Shown: one piece after another, positions 50,576-58,430 of the stretch
Layout: the number at the start of each line of letters is the position of its first letter
Numbering within the stretch: the first letter of the stretch is position 1
Assembly: GCA_017883235.1 (NCBI GenBank)
Contig: JADGNY010000024.1
Coordinates: 1 to 58,898, forward strand
Direction of reading: 5' to 3'
Source: Thermoanaerobaculia bacterium
GTDB taxonomy: Bacteria > Acidobacteriota > Thermoanaerobaculia > Gp7-AA8
Length of the DNA stretch: 58,898 nucleotides
Position numbers and translations under genes: made by a program
The notes under the pieces: model-generated
The model's database searches: none
Told to the model about the DNA's origin: nothing
The model's input: the letters and a program-made list of their open reading frames with translations, nothing else

Positions 50576-51194
50576 TATCCAGCAAGATTGCCGCCATAAA
50601 GGCGGCAGCCAGGCCGAGGGCATGGGTGAGGTTCTGGCGCTCCGTGGTTCCCGACTTCGCCCGGGGCTTCAGCGAGTGATCGCCGTCAGCGATCCATTCG
50701 ATCCGGATGCGGGGCGAAAGACGATAGCCGGCGACGTCGTCGCGCGTTCCGAACGGATCGCGCTCTCCCTGCAGGACGAGCATCGGCGTGGCCAGTTTCT
50801 CGAGATGGGCCGTGCGTACCTTGGCCGGCTGGCCGGGCGGATGGAATGGATACCCGAAGCAGACGGCGCCGCGGACGTGCAATTCGTCGGCGACGAGCGT
50901 GGCCATCCGGCCGCCCATCGATTTGCCTCCGATAAAGACCCGCTCCCCGCCGCCGAGTTTCGCAACAACGTCACGCCAGGTGTTCAGCAGCACCGGCTCC
51001 CGGTCGGGCGCGCCGCGTTTTCCGCCCGTCCGCCGTGCCGCCATATACGGAAACTCGAATCGGACCACCCGAATCCCGCGCTCGCCGAGCTCGCGCGCGA
51101 CCGTGTTCATGAACGGCGTATCCATCGCCCCACCGGCTCCGTGGGCGAAAACATACGTCTGTTCGGCGGCGTCTGGACCGTCGGTCAGAAACAT
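50568..51194 (-). CDS. alpha/beta-fold hydrolase
   Basis: The 208-residue protein has YVFAHGAGGAMDTPFM (oxyanion loop), the nucleophile elbow FIGGKSMGGRMATLV, the acid near GERDPFG and the final histidine in ADGDHSLKPR. This is the small dienelactone hydrolase-like group; the substrate is unknown. I chose ATG 51194, since upstream sequence overlaps the divergent small secreted protein gene. It runs into the receiver gene, so the two form an operon. Confidence 0.82.
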   Translation of the reverse strand: MFLTDGPDAAEQTYVFAHGAGGAMDTPFMNTVARELGERGIRVVRFEFPYMAARRTGGKRGAPDREPVLLNTWRDVVAKLGGGERVFIGGKSMGGRMATLVADELHVRGAVCFGYPFHPPGQPAKVRTAHLEKLATPMLVLQGERDPFGTRDDVAGYRLSPRIRIEWIADGDHSLKPRAKSGTTERQNLTHALGLAAAFMAAILLDND

Positions 51195-51218
51195 CTGCAC
51201 CAAGCTTACAATTACCTC

Positions 51219-51515
51219 ATGCGTTTGCGCCTGCTTGCCATCACTCTGCTCGCCGCCGTCACCGTCGTGGCCACCCCGCCGTCGAAGACGCTCGCTCCCA
51301 CCACCATCCCTCATCCGATGGCGATGTATCTGAGCGAACTGTCAAAGGAAGGCAATCAGCAGGTGACCTTCCGCGCCGCCGCCTTCGGCACCCGCTTCTT
51401 CCTCGAAGAGCCCGCCGGCGTAACGGTCTATACGTACGACCAGACGGTGGGCTATCGGAAGGAGACGTTCCTGAAGGGGTTCACGCTGGCGAAGGCGATG
51501 AAGAAGTACAAATAG
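51219..51515 (+). CDS. small secreted protein of unknown function
   Basis: The 98-residue product has a signal peptide (RLLAITLLAAVTVVATPPS) and a short mature domain with NQQVTFRAAAFGTRFFLEEP, VTVYTYDQTVGYRKETF and FTLAKAMKKYK. It is transcribed away from the hydrolase gene, with only 24 bases between the starts. No family is recognised. Confidence 0.6.
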   Translation: MRLRLLAITLLAAVTVVATPPSKTLAPTTIPHPMAMYLSELSKEGNQQVTFRAAAFGTRFFLEEPAGVTVYTYDQTVGYRKETFLKGFTLAKAMKKYK

Positions 51516-51552
51516 GCGGCTTCGCACGCGTTGTCGGTTGTCGGTTGATTGC

Positions 51553-51639
51553 GACGCGTTGCCGAACGCCCTTGCTGTTCCTCGGGACGCGGTCGCCGAG
51601 GCGATCATCAACGCCATCGTTCACCGCGACGGGTCATGA
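51553..51639 (+). pseudogene. fragment of an AAA_4/RecG-like ATP-binding protein
   Basis: The frame reads DALPNALAVPRDAVAEAIIN followed by AIVHRDGS and a stop. This matches the IPREAIREALVNAVVHRDYS motif of divergent AAA (AlbA_2-linked) ATP-binding proteins. Nothing of the gene remains before it; a GTTGTCGGTTGTCGGTTG repeat abuts the left end. Only a few further codons resemble coding sequence after it. It is a decayed remnant. The stretch 51640-51880 holds no gene; an AGTTATAG-CTATAACT hairpin lies at 51803-51828. Confidence 0.55.
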
Positions 51640-51904
51640 AGCGTAGCGGCTGATCGGGCCTCAAAGGGGCCAAATGGGCCACCCGCTCCTCCCAAGGGCT
51701 CAACATCCTCGTGCGGGAACGGCTGATGAACGGCTCGGCGGTGGATTTGTAAAGAGGCGCTGCCAGAGTTTGCCGCGATCCTTCAATGTGCTGGTTATAG
51801 GCAGTTATAGCGGTTTTCTCCTATAACTTGCTACATGGCCTATGCACGACGATCCGCTTGGACCTCTCACGTCGATCAAGAGCCGCGAAGCGGCGGCACC
51901 TACC

Positions 51905-52215
51905 CCGCGGCGTGAGCCGGTGCGGCGTGAGCCGGTGCGGCGTGAGCCGTGGGAATGGAGATTGGACGTTACGACGCCGCGATAGCGGCTCGAGAAGGTA
52001 GCCAGGGGTGCGAGCGCTTTTTGCGAGCACCCCTGGTCTGCGTGTCTCTCGGAAGCGTGCCGCGTCAGCGGCACTGGATGGAGTCCCGACCACTCCAGTG
52101 CCGCTGACGCGGCACCAAACCATGACATCTCTTTACCAGGGGTGCTCGCAAAAAACGCTCGCACCCCTGGCTACCTTCTTGTTGCCGCTAACGCGGCGAA
52201 AGCACACGGCGTGAG
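51905..52215. repeat. composite palindromic element (family 1), third copy, with 15-bp tandem repeat
   Basis: Three tandem copies of GTGCGGCGTGAGCCG (51910-51955) precede a mirror-symmetric element centred near 52083. CCAGGGGTGC hairpins lie at 52002-52036 and 52137-52170, and GTGCCGCGTCAGCGGCAC hairpins lie between them. GCGTGAGCCGTGGGA reappears at 52206-52222. No gene is seen between 51640 and 52333. Confidence 0.88.
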
Positions 52216-52333
52216 CCGTGGGAAGGGGCCGACCGAGAGAACAGCCGCGGAGCGGCGATGCTTCGAATCTCGCCATCGGGGTCTCGTCATTCAATGCGGA
52301 TAATCGAATACTCCCATTCCGCGCCACTACCAA

Positions 52334-53539
52334 TCACGGCCGCAATCCCCGATCGCTCCGGCACAGCGTCTCCACCCGCCCCTCCTCGTTCACGACCAGC
52401 GTGTCTTCGATGCGCACGCCCAGCTCGCGGTCGGGGAAGTAGAGGCCGGGCTCGATGGTGACGACGTCGCCGGGCTCGATCTCATCGAGGTTTGTCGAAG
52501 CGAGGCCGAAGAACGGCTTCTCGTGCACGTCGAGGCCGACGCCGTGGCCGAGGGAGTGGACGTAGCCTTCGAGCGTGGCGGGATTCGAGCGGGTGGTCGC
52601 GTAGCCACGCTCCTCGAAAAAGTCGCAGACCAGGTGTTGATACGACGACGCCAGCGTTCCGGCGTGCATCTCGCGGCGCGCGAGCTCGAACGCTTCGAGC
52701 ACATCGGCGTGCAGCCGTCCGAGCTGGTCGGGGATCGGGCCGACGCAGAAGGTGCGCGTCAGATCGAAGAAATAGCCGCTCTCACGATCGGCGGGAAAGA
52801 TATCGAGGACGATCGGCACCGAGGGGCGCACCACCGCGGCGGCGTCACCGCGCGAATGAGGGATACCGGCGTCGCGTCCCTGCGAGAGGATGGTGTCGTG
52901 ATCCTCCAGCATCCCCAGGCGCGAAATCTCGCTCGACACCAGCCGCTTCAGATCGCCGAGCGTCAGCGGGCGATTGTCATGAATGAGGTGATTGCCCGAG
53001 ATGGCCGCACCCCGAAGCACCTCGCGCACGCGGTCGACCACCTGCTCGGTCCGTTCGCCGACGGAACGGATGGCCGCGATCTCCCACGGCTCTTTCCGCT
53101 TGCGGGCGAGCTGGACGAGGTCGTCCGCCCCTCGCCACACGCGCCATCCGCGCGCTTCCAACCCCTCGGCGATACCGAGGTAGAGGGGGAAGGGAAGACT
53201 GCCGACGATGGCGATGGACGACGACCCACCGAGCTCGCGCAGGACGACATCGAAGAACTCGGCATAGCCGGCGATCGTGTTGGGTGCCGACTTGAAGATG
53301 CGGTCGTAACCGAAGTCGTGAATGAGTCTGGTGGCCAGCCCGGTGGCCGCTGCCTCATCGCGCTCCATCGGATAGGAGACGAGGATCGGATCGCGCCCGG
53401 CCAGTTTGACGGCGTAGCCGCGCGTGACTTTCGCGCCGCGCGTGATCCATCGAAAGGACGGATGCAGCGCCTCGTGCATCGGCACGAGAAGCGCGTCGAG
53501 CCCGCGCTCGCGCATGAGTCGATCGAGGTCGGAGAGCAT
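52334..53539 (-). CDS. M24 family metallopeptidase (Xaa-Pro aminopeptidase/dipeptidase-like)
   Basis: The 401-residue protein has an N-terminal creatinase-type domain (1-165) and a pita-bread catalytic domain. The metal ligands are in VLDIFPADRESGYFFDLTRTF (two Asp), SLGHGVGLDVHE (His), TIEPGLYF (Glu) and GVRIEDTLVV (Glu). It would remove N-terminal residues before proline or cleave X-Pro dipeptides. I started it at the ATG at 53539, because the longer frame upstream crosses a family-4 repeat. Confidence 0.9.
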   Translation of the reverse strand: MLSDLDRLMRERGLDALLVPMHEALHPSFRWITRGAKVTRGYAVKLAGRDPILVSYPMERDEAAATGLATRLIHDFGYDRIFKSAPNTIAGYAEFFDVVLRELGGSSSIAIVGSLPFPLYLGIAEGLEARGWRVWRGADDLVQLARKRKEPWEIAAIRSVGERTEQVVDRVREVLRGAAISGNHLIHDNRPLTLGDLKRLVSSEISRLGMLEDHDTILSQGRDAGIPHSRGDAAAVVRPSVPIVLDIFPADRESGYFFDLTRTFCVGPIPDQLGRLHADVLEAFELARREMHAGTLASSYQHLVCDFFEERGYATTRSNPATLEGYVHSLGHGVGLDVHEKPFFGLASTNLDEIEPGDVVTIEPGLYFPDRELGVRIEDTLVVNEEGRVETLCRSDRGLRP

Positions 53540-53709
53540 GGTTGCTGCGGCTACGCCGCGTTGTCTGCGCTGTCGCGCGTTGTCTGCGCTGTCGCGCGTT
53601 GGCAGAGATGGTAACGGAAGTTGCGTCCCGGCCCGCATCACCACCAACGCGCGATAGCGCAGACAACCGACAACGCGGCGAAGCCGCAGACAACGCGCAA
53701 AGCGCAGAT
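53540..53709. repeat. inverted-repeat element (family 4), third copy
   Basis: GCTGCGGCTACGCCGCGTTGTCTGCGC with repeated GTCGCGCGTTGTCTGCGCT units on the left is matched on the right by GCGCAGACAACCGACAACGCGGCGAAGCCGCAG. The central loop of about 45 bases is unique. It sits between the peptidase start and the trxA terminator. Confidence 0.88.
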
Positions 53710-53749
53710 ATGAAAACGGCCGGCGTCTTAGCCGGCCGTTTTCGTATCT
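53706..53749 (-). terminator. rho-independent terminator of trxA
   Basis: GAAAACGGCCGGC (53712-53724) and GCCGGCCGTTTTC (53731-53743) pair perfectly around GTCTTA. The A4/T4 tracts serve both strands, and outer CAGATA/TATCTG bases extend the stem. It lies 16 bases after the trxA stop. Confidence 0.9.
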
Positions 53750-53764
53750 GCGCGCCAAGCGCTG

Positions 53765-54094
53765 TCAGATGTTCTTATCGATGAAACTCTGCAGCATCGG
53801 CTTGGGCATGGCGCCGATGGCGCGGTCGACCAGCTTGCCGTTCTTGAAAATCATCAGGGTCGGAATCGACGTCACGCCGAACTTCTGCGGGACCATCTGA
53901 TTCTCGTCGACGTTCATCTTCGTGATGATCGCCTTCCCCTCGTACGACGGCGCCAGCTCTTCCACGATCGGCCCGATGATGCGGCACGGTCCGCACCACG
54001 GCGCCCAGAAGTCGACAAACACCGGCTGGCCGGCGTTGACGAGCTGCTCGAAATCCTGATCCGTAATCTCTCGAACTGCCTGCGTAGTTGACAT
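53765..54094 (-). CDS. trxA: thioredoxin 1
   Basis: The 109-residue protein has the thioredoxin active site FWAPWCGPCRIIGPIVEEL, the cis-proline loop FGVTSIPTLMIFKNG and a normal C-terminus. It reduces disulfides in the cytoplasm. A CAGGAGATCGAG ribosome site precedes the ATG. It lacks the zinc ribbon seen in the trxC product at 11.7 kb. The gene is monocistronic with its own terminator. A CCGCGAGACC repeat lies upstream at about 54140-54245. Confidence 0.95.
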   Translation of the reverse strand: MSTTQAVREITDQDFEQLVNAGQPVFVDFWAPWCGPCRIIGPIVEELAPSYEGKAIITKMNVDENQMVPQKFGVTSIPTLMIFKNGKLVDRAIGAMPKPMLQSFIDKNI

Positions 54095-54282
54095 TAACTC
54101 GATCTCCTGAACCGGTTGATGAAAAGCTGACGGTTTCGCGGGTTATTCCTCGGGGTCTCGCGGTTGCGCGGTCTCGCGGTAACCAAGTACCGCAACCCGA
54201 GTAACCAGCAACCATGCAACCCACAACCGCGAGACCCCGCAACCCCGCCGCGTTGGCACGCTGCTCGCTCAATCACCCACCA

Positions 54283-54996
54283 ATGCCCACCTCCCCTCCC
54301 TACGGCAGAGAACGACGGTCGTTCCCGCGGCCGCCGCTCTGGTTGAACCTCCTGCTGCTCGTCATCGCCGCGGCCACGTTTGCGTACGCGAAGCATCAGC
54401 GTGACGTCATCGACACCAAGACCGCGATCCTCTTCCGGCACAACGACAACTCCCCCGCCGAGTTGAACCGGATGCGCGACGAGCTCTCGCAGATGGACCT
54501 GACGCAAGCACAGCTCGCCAGCGAGATCGACGGGCGCATGCAATACGTGCAAAGCCTGCAGAGCGCGGAGTTCTACGTCTCGATCGACACGCAGCGGAAC
54601 AAGCTGCAGCTCCGCCTCGGCCGCGCCGTCGTCCGCGAGGCCGACGTGCAGATCGGCGAGGCCAGGACCATCACCTCTCCCGCCGGGAAGAAGTGGACGT
54701 TCCTGCCGTTGAAAGGCGGCTTCAGCGTCACCGGCAAGGAAGATGGCTACGACTGGGAGGTCCCGGCCTGGGTCTACGCCATGCGCGGCGAACGCGAGCC
54801 GGACACGCGCGCGGTCGTCCCGAACGGCCTGGGACGCTATGTGATCTTTCTCCCGAACAGCTACGTCATCCACTCACCGCCGCCGCCCGAGAGTCCGCTG
54901 CAGGGGCAGAAGCCGGGATCGTTCATGGTCTCCGAAGCCGACATGGCCGCGCTCTGGCCGCGGATCACCAATCAAACGAGGGTCTACATCTTCTAA
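54283..54996 (+). CDS. membrane-anchored L,D-transpeptidase-like protein lacking the catalytic cysteine
   Basis: The 237-residue protein has one N-terminal transmembrane helix (LWLNLLLLVIAAATFAY) and a coiled-coil-like stretch to about 90. A domain follows parallel to the next gene's YkuD domain: FYVSIDTQRNKLQLRLGR, YVIFLPNSYVIHSPPPPES and DMAALWPRITNQTRVYIF. The expected SHGCVRL segment is replaced by SFMVSEADM, so no nucleophile is present. It overlaps the active-looking enzyme by one base (TAATG) and may be its partner or a decayed paralogue. Confidence 0.75.
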   Translation: MPTSPPYGRERRSFPRPPLWLNLLLLVIAAATFAYAKHQRDVIDTKTAILFRHNDNSPAELNRMRDELSQMDLTQAQLASEIDGRMQYVQSLQSAEFYVSIDTQRNKLQLRLGRAVVREADVQIGEARTITSPAGKKWTFLPLKGGFSVTGKEDGYDWEVPAWVYAMRGEREPDTRAVVPNGLGRYVIFLPNSYVIHSPPPPESPLQGQKPGSFMVSEADMAALWPRITNQTRVYIF

Positions 54997-55934
54997 TGAA
55001 ACGCTGGATAGGACTCCTGGGCTCATGGGCCTTGTTCGTGCTGGCGCTCGGCCTGGCCGCGTTCACCATCGCCGGAGAGTCGATCAATATGAGCGACGAG
55101 CGGAGGCTCGACCGCGTCGCGGCCATCGACAAAATGATCGCCGAGCGAACCGGCAGCAAAGCCAGCGCCCTGCGCGACACCGCCACGCAGAAAACCGCCC
55201 GCGTGAATGTACTGCAGGCAAAGCTGCAGGACGTGGCCAAGCAAACTGATGACGTTCCCGATACCGGCCAGACCATTCTCGTCTCGACCGCGGAGAACAA
55301 ACTCTACGTCCGCCGCAACGGGCAGACGGTCTTCGAAGCGGTCTGTTCGACCGGCAAGGGGACGACGCTGGCCGTCGACGGCAAGACCATCGTCTTCGAC
55401 ACGCCGATCGGCAAGCTCCACATCATCTCCAAGGACGAAAACCCGCAATGGGTGCCGCCCGACTGGCACTACGTCGAGGAAGCGCGCAAGAACGGGATGC
55501 GCGTCGTCCGCCTCGATCCCGGGCAATCGATCGATTCGCGCACCGGCCAGCCGGCAGCGGCCAAGCCCGATCAGGGCGTCTGGTCGTGGTTGAACGGCGG
55601 CAGCAACAGCAACACCAACAATCCGGTACTGAAAGTGCGCGGCGATACGATCGTCGAAGTCAGCAACGGTGTGGAGCGCGAGCTCGAGCCCGGAAAGACC
55701 ATCGTCGCCGGCGATGCCATCATCGTTCCGCCGGTCAATACCAAGCAACGTCACTACGACAAGGTCCTCGGCAAGTTCCGCCTGGAGATGGGCAACGGCT
55801 ACGGCATCCACGGCACCGATGAACCCGACAAGCTCGGCCAGTCTGTCTCCCACGGCTGCGTGCGCCTCGGCGACGCCGACATCGAGAAGCTCTACTCGAT
55901 CGCAAACGTAGGCGATACGGTGATCATCTATTAA
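54996..55934 (+). CDS. L,D-transpeptidase (YkuD domain)
   Basis: The 312-residue protein is membrane-anchored (WIGLLGSWALFVLALGLAAF). It has a coiled-coil region to about 90 and the YkuD domain at about 95-312. The domain begins TILVSTAENKLYVRRNGQTV, and its active site spans YGIHGTDEPDKLGQSVSHGCVRL (His, then Ser-His-Gly-Cys). It would form peptidoglycan cross-links or anchor lipoproteins in the periplasm. An insertion of about 90 residues with WSWLNGGSNSNTNNPV splits the domain and may carry a LysM-like segment (VSNGVERELEPGKTIVAGD). Confidence 0.88.
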   Translation: MKRWIGLLGSWALFVLALGLAAFTIAGESINMSDERRLDRVAAIDKMIAERTGSKASALRDTATQKTARVNVLQAKLQDVAKQTDDVPDTGQTILVSTAENKLYVRRNGQTVFEAVCSTGKGTTLAVDGKTIVFDTPIGKLHIISKDENPQWVPPDWHYVEEARKNGMRVVRLDPGQSIDSRTGQPAAAKPDQGVWSWLNGGSNSNTNNPVLKVRGDTIVEVSNGVERELEPGKTIVAGDAIIVPPVNTKQRHYDKVLGKFRLEMGNGYGIHGTDEPDKLGQSVSHGCVRLGDADIEKLYSIANVGDTVIIY

Positions 55935-55952
55935 AGGCGCGCAGCGCCGCCC

Positions 55953-56074
55953 GGAGCGCTGGCGTCTCGCCGGCTGGCCCGAGCCTGCCCTGAGCGGAGT
56001 CGAAGGGTCTCGCCCCCGTACGAGGCAAGACCCCCAACATCCGCGTCAACCCTCAGCGGCGAGACGCCAGCGCC
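55953..56074. repeat. inverted-repeat element (family 2) with embedded family-6 fragment
   Basis: GGAGCGCTGGCGTCTCGCCGGCTGGCC on the left and GGCGAGACGCCAGCGCC on the right bracket CCTGAGCGGAGTCGAAGGGTC, which belongs to the family-6 type. Thus one repeat has inserted into another. It truncates the fragment that follows. Confidence 0.88.
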
Positions 56075-56303
56075 CCTCGGCGCGGACCTCGCCGACGCCA
56101 TCCCCGAGCTCCTCCGCCTCGCCGAGCGCGAAGTCCGCATCCCCCGCCTCGAGATCCTGGCCATGGAAAGCCTCGCCGCGCGCGACGGCAAGTCCGTCGA
56201 CACCATCCTCGCCCGCGAGCTGCTCGACGTCGTCTCCGCCCACTCCGACTACCTCGCCACCGCGATCCCCGGCTTCACCGCGGCGCTTCGGTGGCCGCAA
56301 TAG
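56070..56303 (+). pseudogene. C-terminal remnant of an unknown gene
   Basis: After the repeat a frame reads APLGADLADAIPELLRLAER, then EVRIPRLEILAMESLAARDG, then KSVDTILARELLDVVSAHSD and YLATAIPGFTAALRWPQ, and stops at 56301-56303. It looks protein-like (alternating helix pattern, clean stop) but has no start codon except an internal ATG at 56163. It was probably cut by the family-2 element. The family is not recognised. The stretch 56304-56426 shows nothing. Confidence 0.5.
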
Positions 56304-56426
56304 GTCTCGCCGGGCACGAGAAGCGAAGAACCTCAACCTGTTGGGGTAGGAAAAAGAACTCCTGGGACACTCCTTAAGAGGTGGATCGCAGAACTTCCAG
56401 GCCTAAAACGATTGCGGGGTGAACGA

Positions 56427-57344
56427 GTGGGGGCGAAGAAGTCAGAAACACGTGGCGGGAAGGCACACGCATTTGGGGGAGACTGGACTTCACAAAAGCT
56501 CGACATCCTTACGAAGTATCTCACTGCCTACACTACGGCCCTCAAGGATCAGCCCTTTCGTAAAGCGTATATCGACGCGTTCGCGGGCACAGGCTATCGA
56601 ACGCGCCGGGACGAACGATCCTCAAGGGGACCACTCTTCCCTGATCTTGCAGAGCCAGATCCGCAGTCGCTCCTCGACGGTTCAGCGCGGATGGCTCTCC
56701 AGGTGATCCCGCGTTTCGACCGGTACATCTTCATCGACAGCAACGCTGATCGCTGCGCACAGTTGGAAACTCTCAAGAACGAGTTTCCCGATCTCGGGCC
56801 TGACATCTCGATTCGAACAGCCGAGGCCAACGGGGAGATCCAGAAGCTTTGCGCGATGAACTGGAAGTCCCGTCGAGCCGTCCTGTTTCTCGATCCCTAT
56901 GGAATGCAGGTTGAATGGCAGACGATCGCTGACGTAGCATCGACGAAAGCCATCGACATGTGGCTCCTGTTTCCGCTCGGAATCGGAGTGAACCGCCTCT
57001 TGACGAAGTCTGGCGAGATCCCTGACTCGTGGCGCACTCGCCTCGATACTCTGCTCGGCACCGCGGACTGGTACGATGAGTTCTACACCGTCGAATCGAC
57101 TCCGACACTCTTCGGCACCGATGAGCAGCGGGTCACCAAGGCTGCGACCGAGACGATCGGTCGTTACTTCAACGAGAGGTTGAAGTCGGTCTTCGCCGGC
57201 GTTTCGGAGAAACCTGCCGTGCTGCGTAATTCGAGAAACTGCCCGCTGTACCTGCTCTGTTTCGCCGCCGGGAACGAGAGAGGGGCACCAATCGCGATCA
57301 GGATCGCCGACAATCTCCTGAAGGGGGTGGAGGCATGGCGTTAG
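56427..57344 (+). CDS. three-Cys-motif partner protein (TcmP), methyltransferase-like
   Basis: The 305-residue protein matches the TcmP family. It has [19 protein letters not shown], a methyltransferase-like glycine motif in [28 protein letters not shown], and [14 protein letters not shown] in the motif IV position. These suggest a SAM-binding Rossmann fold. The GTG at 56427 was chosen because GGGGTGA precedes it at normal spacing; a TTG at 56412 is possible. It overlaps the next gene by ten bases, its known partner family. No biochemical role is established to my knowledge. Confidence 0.82.
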   Translation: MGAKKSETRGGKAHAFGGDWTSQKLDILTKYLTAYTTALKDQPFRKAYIDAFAGTGYRTRRDERSSRGPLFPDLAEPDPQSLLDGSARMALQVIPRFDRYIFIDSNADRCAQLETLKNEFPDLGPDISIRTAEANGEIQKLCAMNWKSRRAVLFLDPYGMQVEWQTIADVASTKAIDMWLLFPLGIGVNRLLTKSGEIPDSWRTRLDTLLGTADWYDEFYTVESTPTLFGTDEQRVTKAATETIGRYFNERLKSVFAGVSEKPAVLRNSRNCPLYLLCFAAGNERGAPIAIRIADNLLKGVEAWR

Positions 57345-58078
57345 GATCTGGCATCGAGTGGACCGAGTCCACTTGGAATCCCATCACCGGCTGCAACAAG
57401 ATCAGCCCGGGCTGCAAGCACTGTTACGCGGAACGGATGGCCGAGCGCCTCCTGGCGATGGGCCAGCCGAACTATCGGAATGGATTCGATCTCACCCTAC
57501 AGCCGCAGGCTCTCGAGCTTCCTCTGCAATGGAAAAAGCCACAAACGATCTTCGTAAACTCGATGAGCGATCTTTTCCATCGCGACGTACCCCTGGCGTA
57601 CATCCAAAGCGTCTTCGACGTGATGCGTCGTGCATACTGGCATCGCTTCCAGATTCTGACCAAGCGGGGTGACCTGCTGTCTCAGCTCGATCACTGTCTG
57701 GACTGGCCCGCGAACGTTTGGATGGGGGTGAGCGTCGAGAACAGCGACTTCGTCCACCGAATCGAAGATCTGAGAACCACTCGCGCGCGAATCAAGTTTC
57801 TGTCGTTGGAGCCGCTCCTGGGGCCTCTTCCGAACCTCAACCTTCAGGGTATCGAATGGGTAATTGTCGGAGGCGAATCAGGTCCCTGCGCCCGCGAGAT
57901 GCGAGCCGAGTGGGTCACAGAGATCCGCGATCAGTGTCGCCGATCGGGGGTCGCCTTCTTCTTCAAGCAGTGGGGCGGAAAGAACAAGAAGAAAGCTGGC
58001 CGCGTTCTCGAAGGCCGCACGTGGGATGAGATGCCAATCATCAAGCCGATCGCCCGGGCAGTAAGACTGAGCCTGTAG
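57335..58078 (+). CDS. Gp37/Gp68 (DUF5131) family protein, radical SAM-like
   Basis: The 247-residue protein begins with the three-cysteine motif [17 protein letters not shown], spacing C-x6-C-x2-C. It then has [45 protein letters not shown] and [16 protein letters not shown], and near the end [13 protein letters not shown] and [16 protein letters not shown]. This family (phage Gp37/Gp68) is thought to be radical SAM-related and co-occurs with TcmP. The pair is often on mobile or defence-like islands. The substrate is unknown. Confidence 0.87.
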   Translation: MALGSGIEWTESTWNPITGCNKISPGCKHCYAERMAERLLAMGQPNYRNGFDLTLQPQALELPLQWKKPQTIFVNSMSDLFHRDVPLAYIQSVFDVMRRAYWHRFQILTKRGDLLSQLDHCLDWPANVWMGVSVENSDFVHRIEDLRTTRARIKFLSLEPLLGPLPNLNLQGIEWVIVGGESGPCAREMRAEWVTEIRDQCRRSGVAFFFKQWGGKNKKKAGRVLEGRTWDEMPIIKPIARAVRLSL

Positions 58079-58148
58079 CGGTTTCTTGCGGGGGAGAAGG
58101 CTCTCGACGAGATACAGCGTGCCGGCAATTCCAGCGAGAGGGTGAGAA

Positions 58149-58361
58149 ATGCGGATTAGCGAGAATGCGCAGCGCCGTGCGCCAGGTGGCCGGGACCAGC
58201 GAGATCGCGGCGATGGCGATCACGACCGACGGGCCACGGCGTAGGCGGCGATGAGACGCTGTCCCGCGGTCGGGCTGCGTCTGCACCGCGGTCAGCTCCG
58301 AGAGGTCGATCTGGTTGATGTGGGCGTCGATCCTCTCGAAGGAGAGGGCGTACGTTTCATT
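58149..58361 (-). pseudogene. possible gene fragment
   Basis: On the minus strand the frame reads ETYALSFERIDAHINQIDLS, then ELTAVQTQPDRGTASHRRLR, then RGPSVVIAIAAISLVPATW, like the soluble-to-membrane junction of a protein end. It has no start and its continuation runs into low-complexity sequence. It may be a truncated membrane protein. The rest of 58079-58430 has only a family-5 repeat scrap near 58085. Confidence 0.3.
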
Positions 58362-58430
58362 GTGGTGTTGTTGTCCGGCGCTCTGACGCGTGTTGATTCC
58401 GTCGAAACGGAGCGACGGGTGTTTGTGCCG

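Noticed and set aside
52133-52333. Small protein with GASVFCEHPW ending
   Set aside because: The frame is read out of the family-1 hairpin; the same peptide would be produced at every copy of the repeat.
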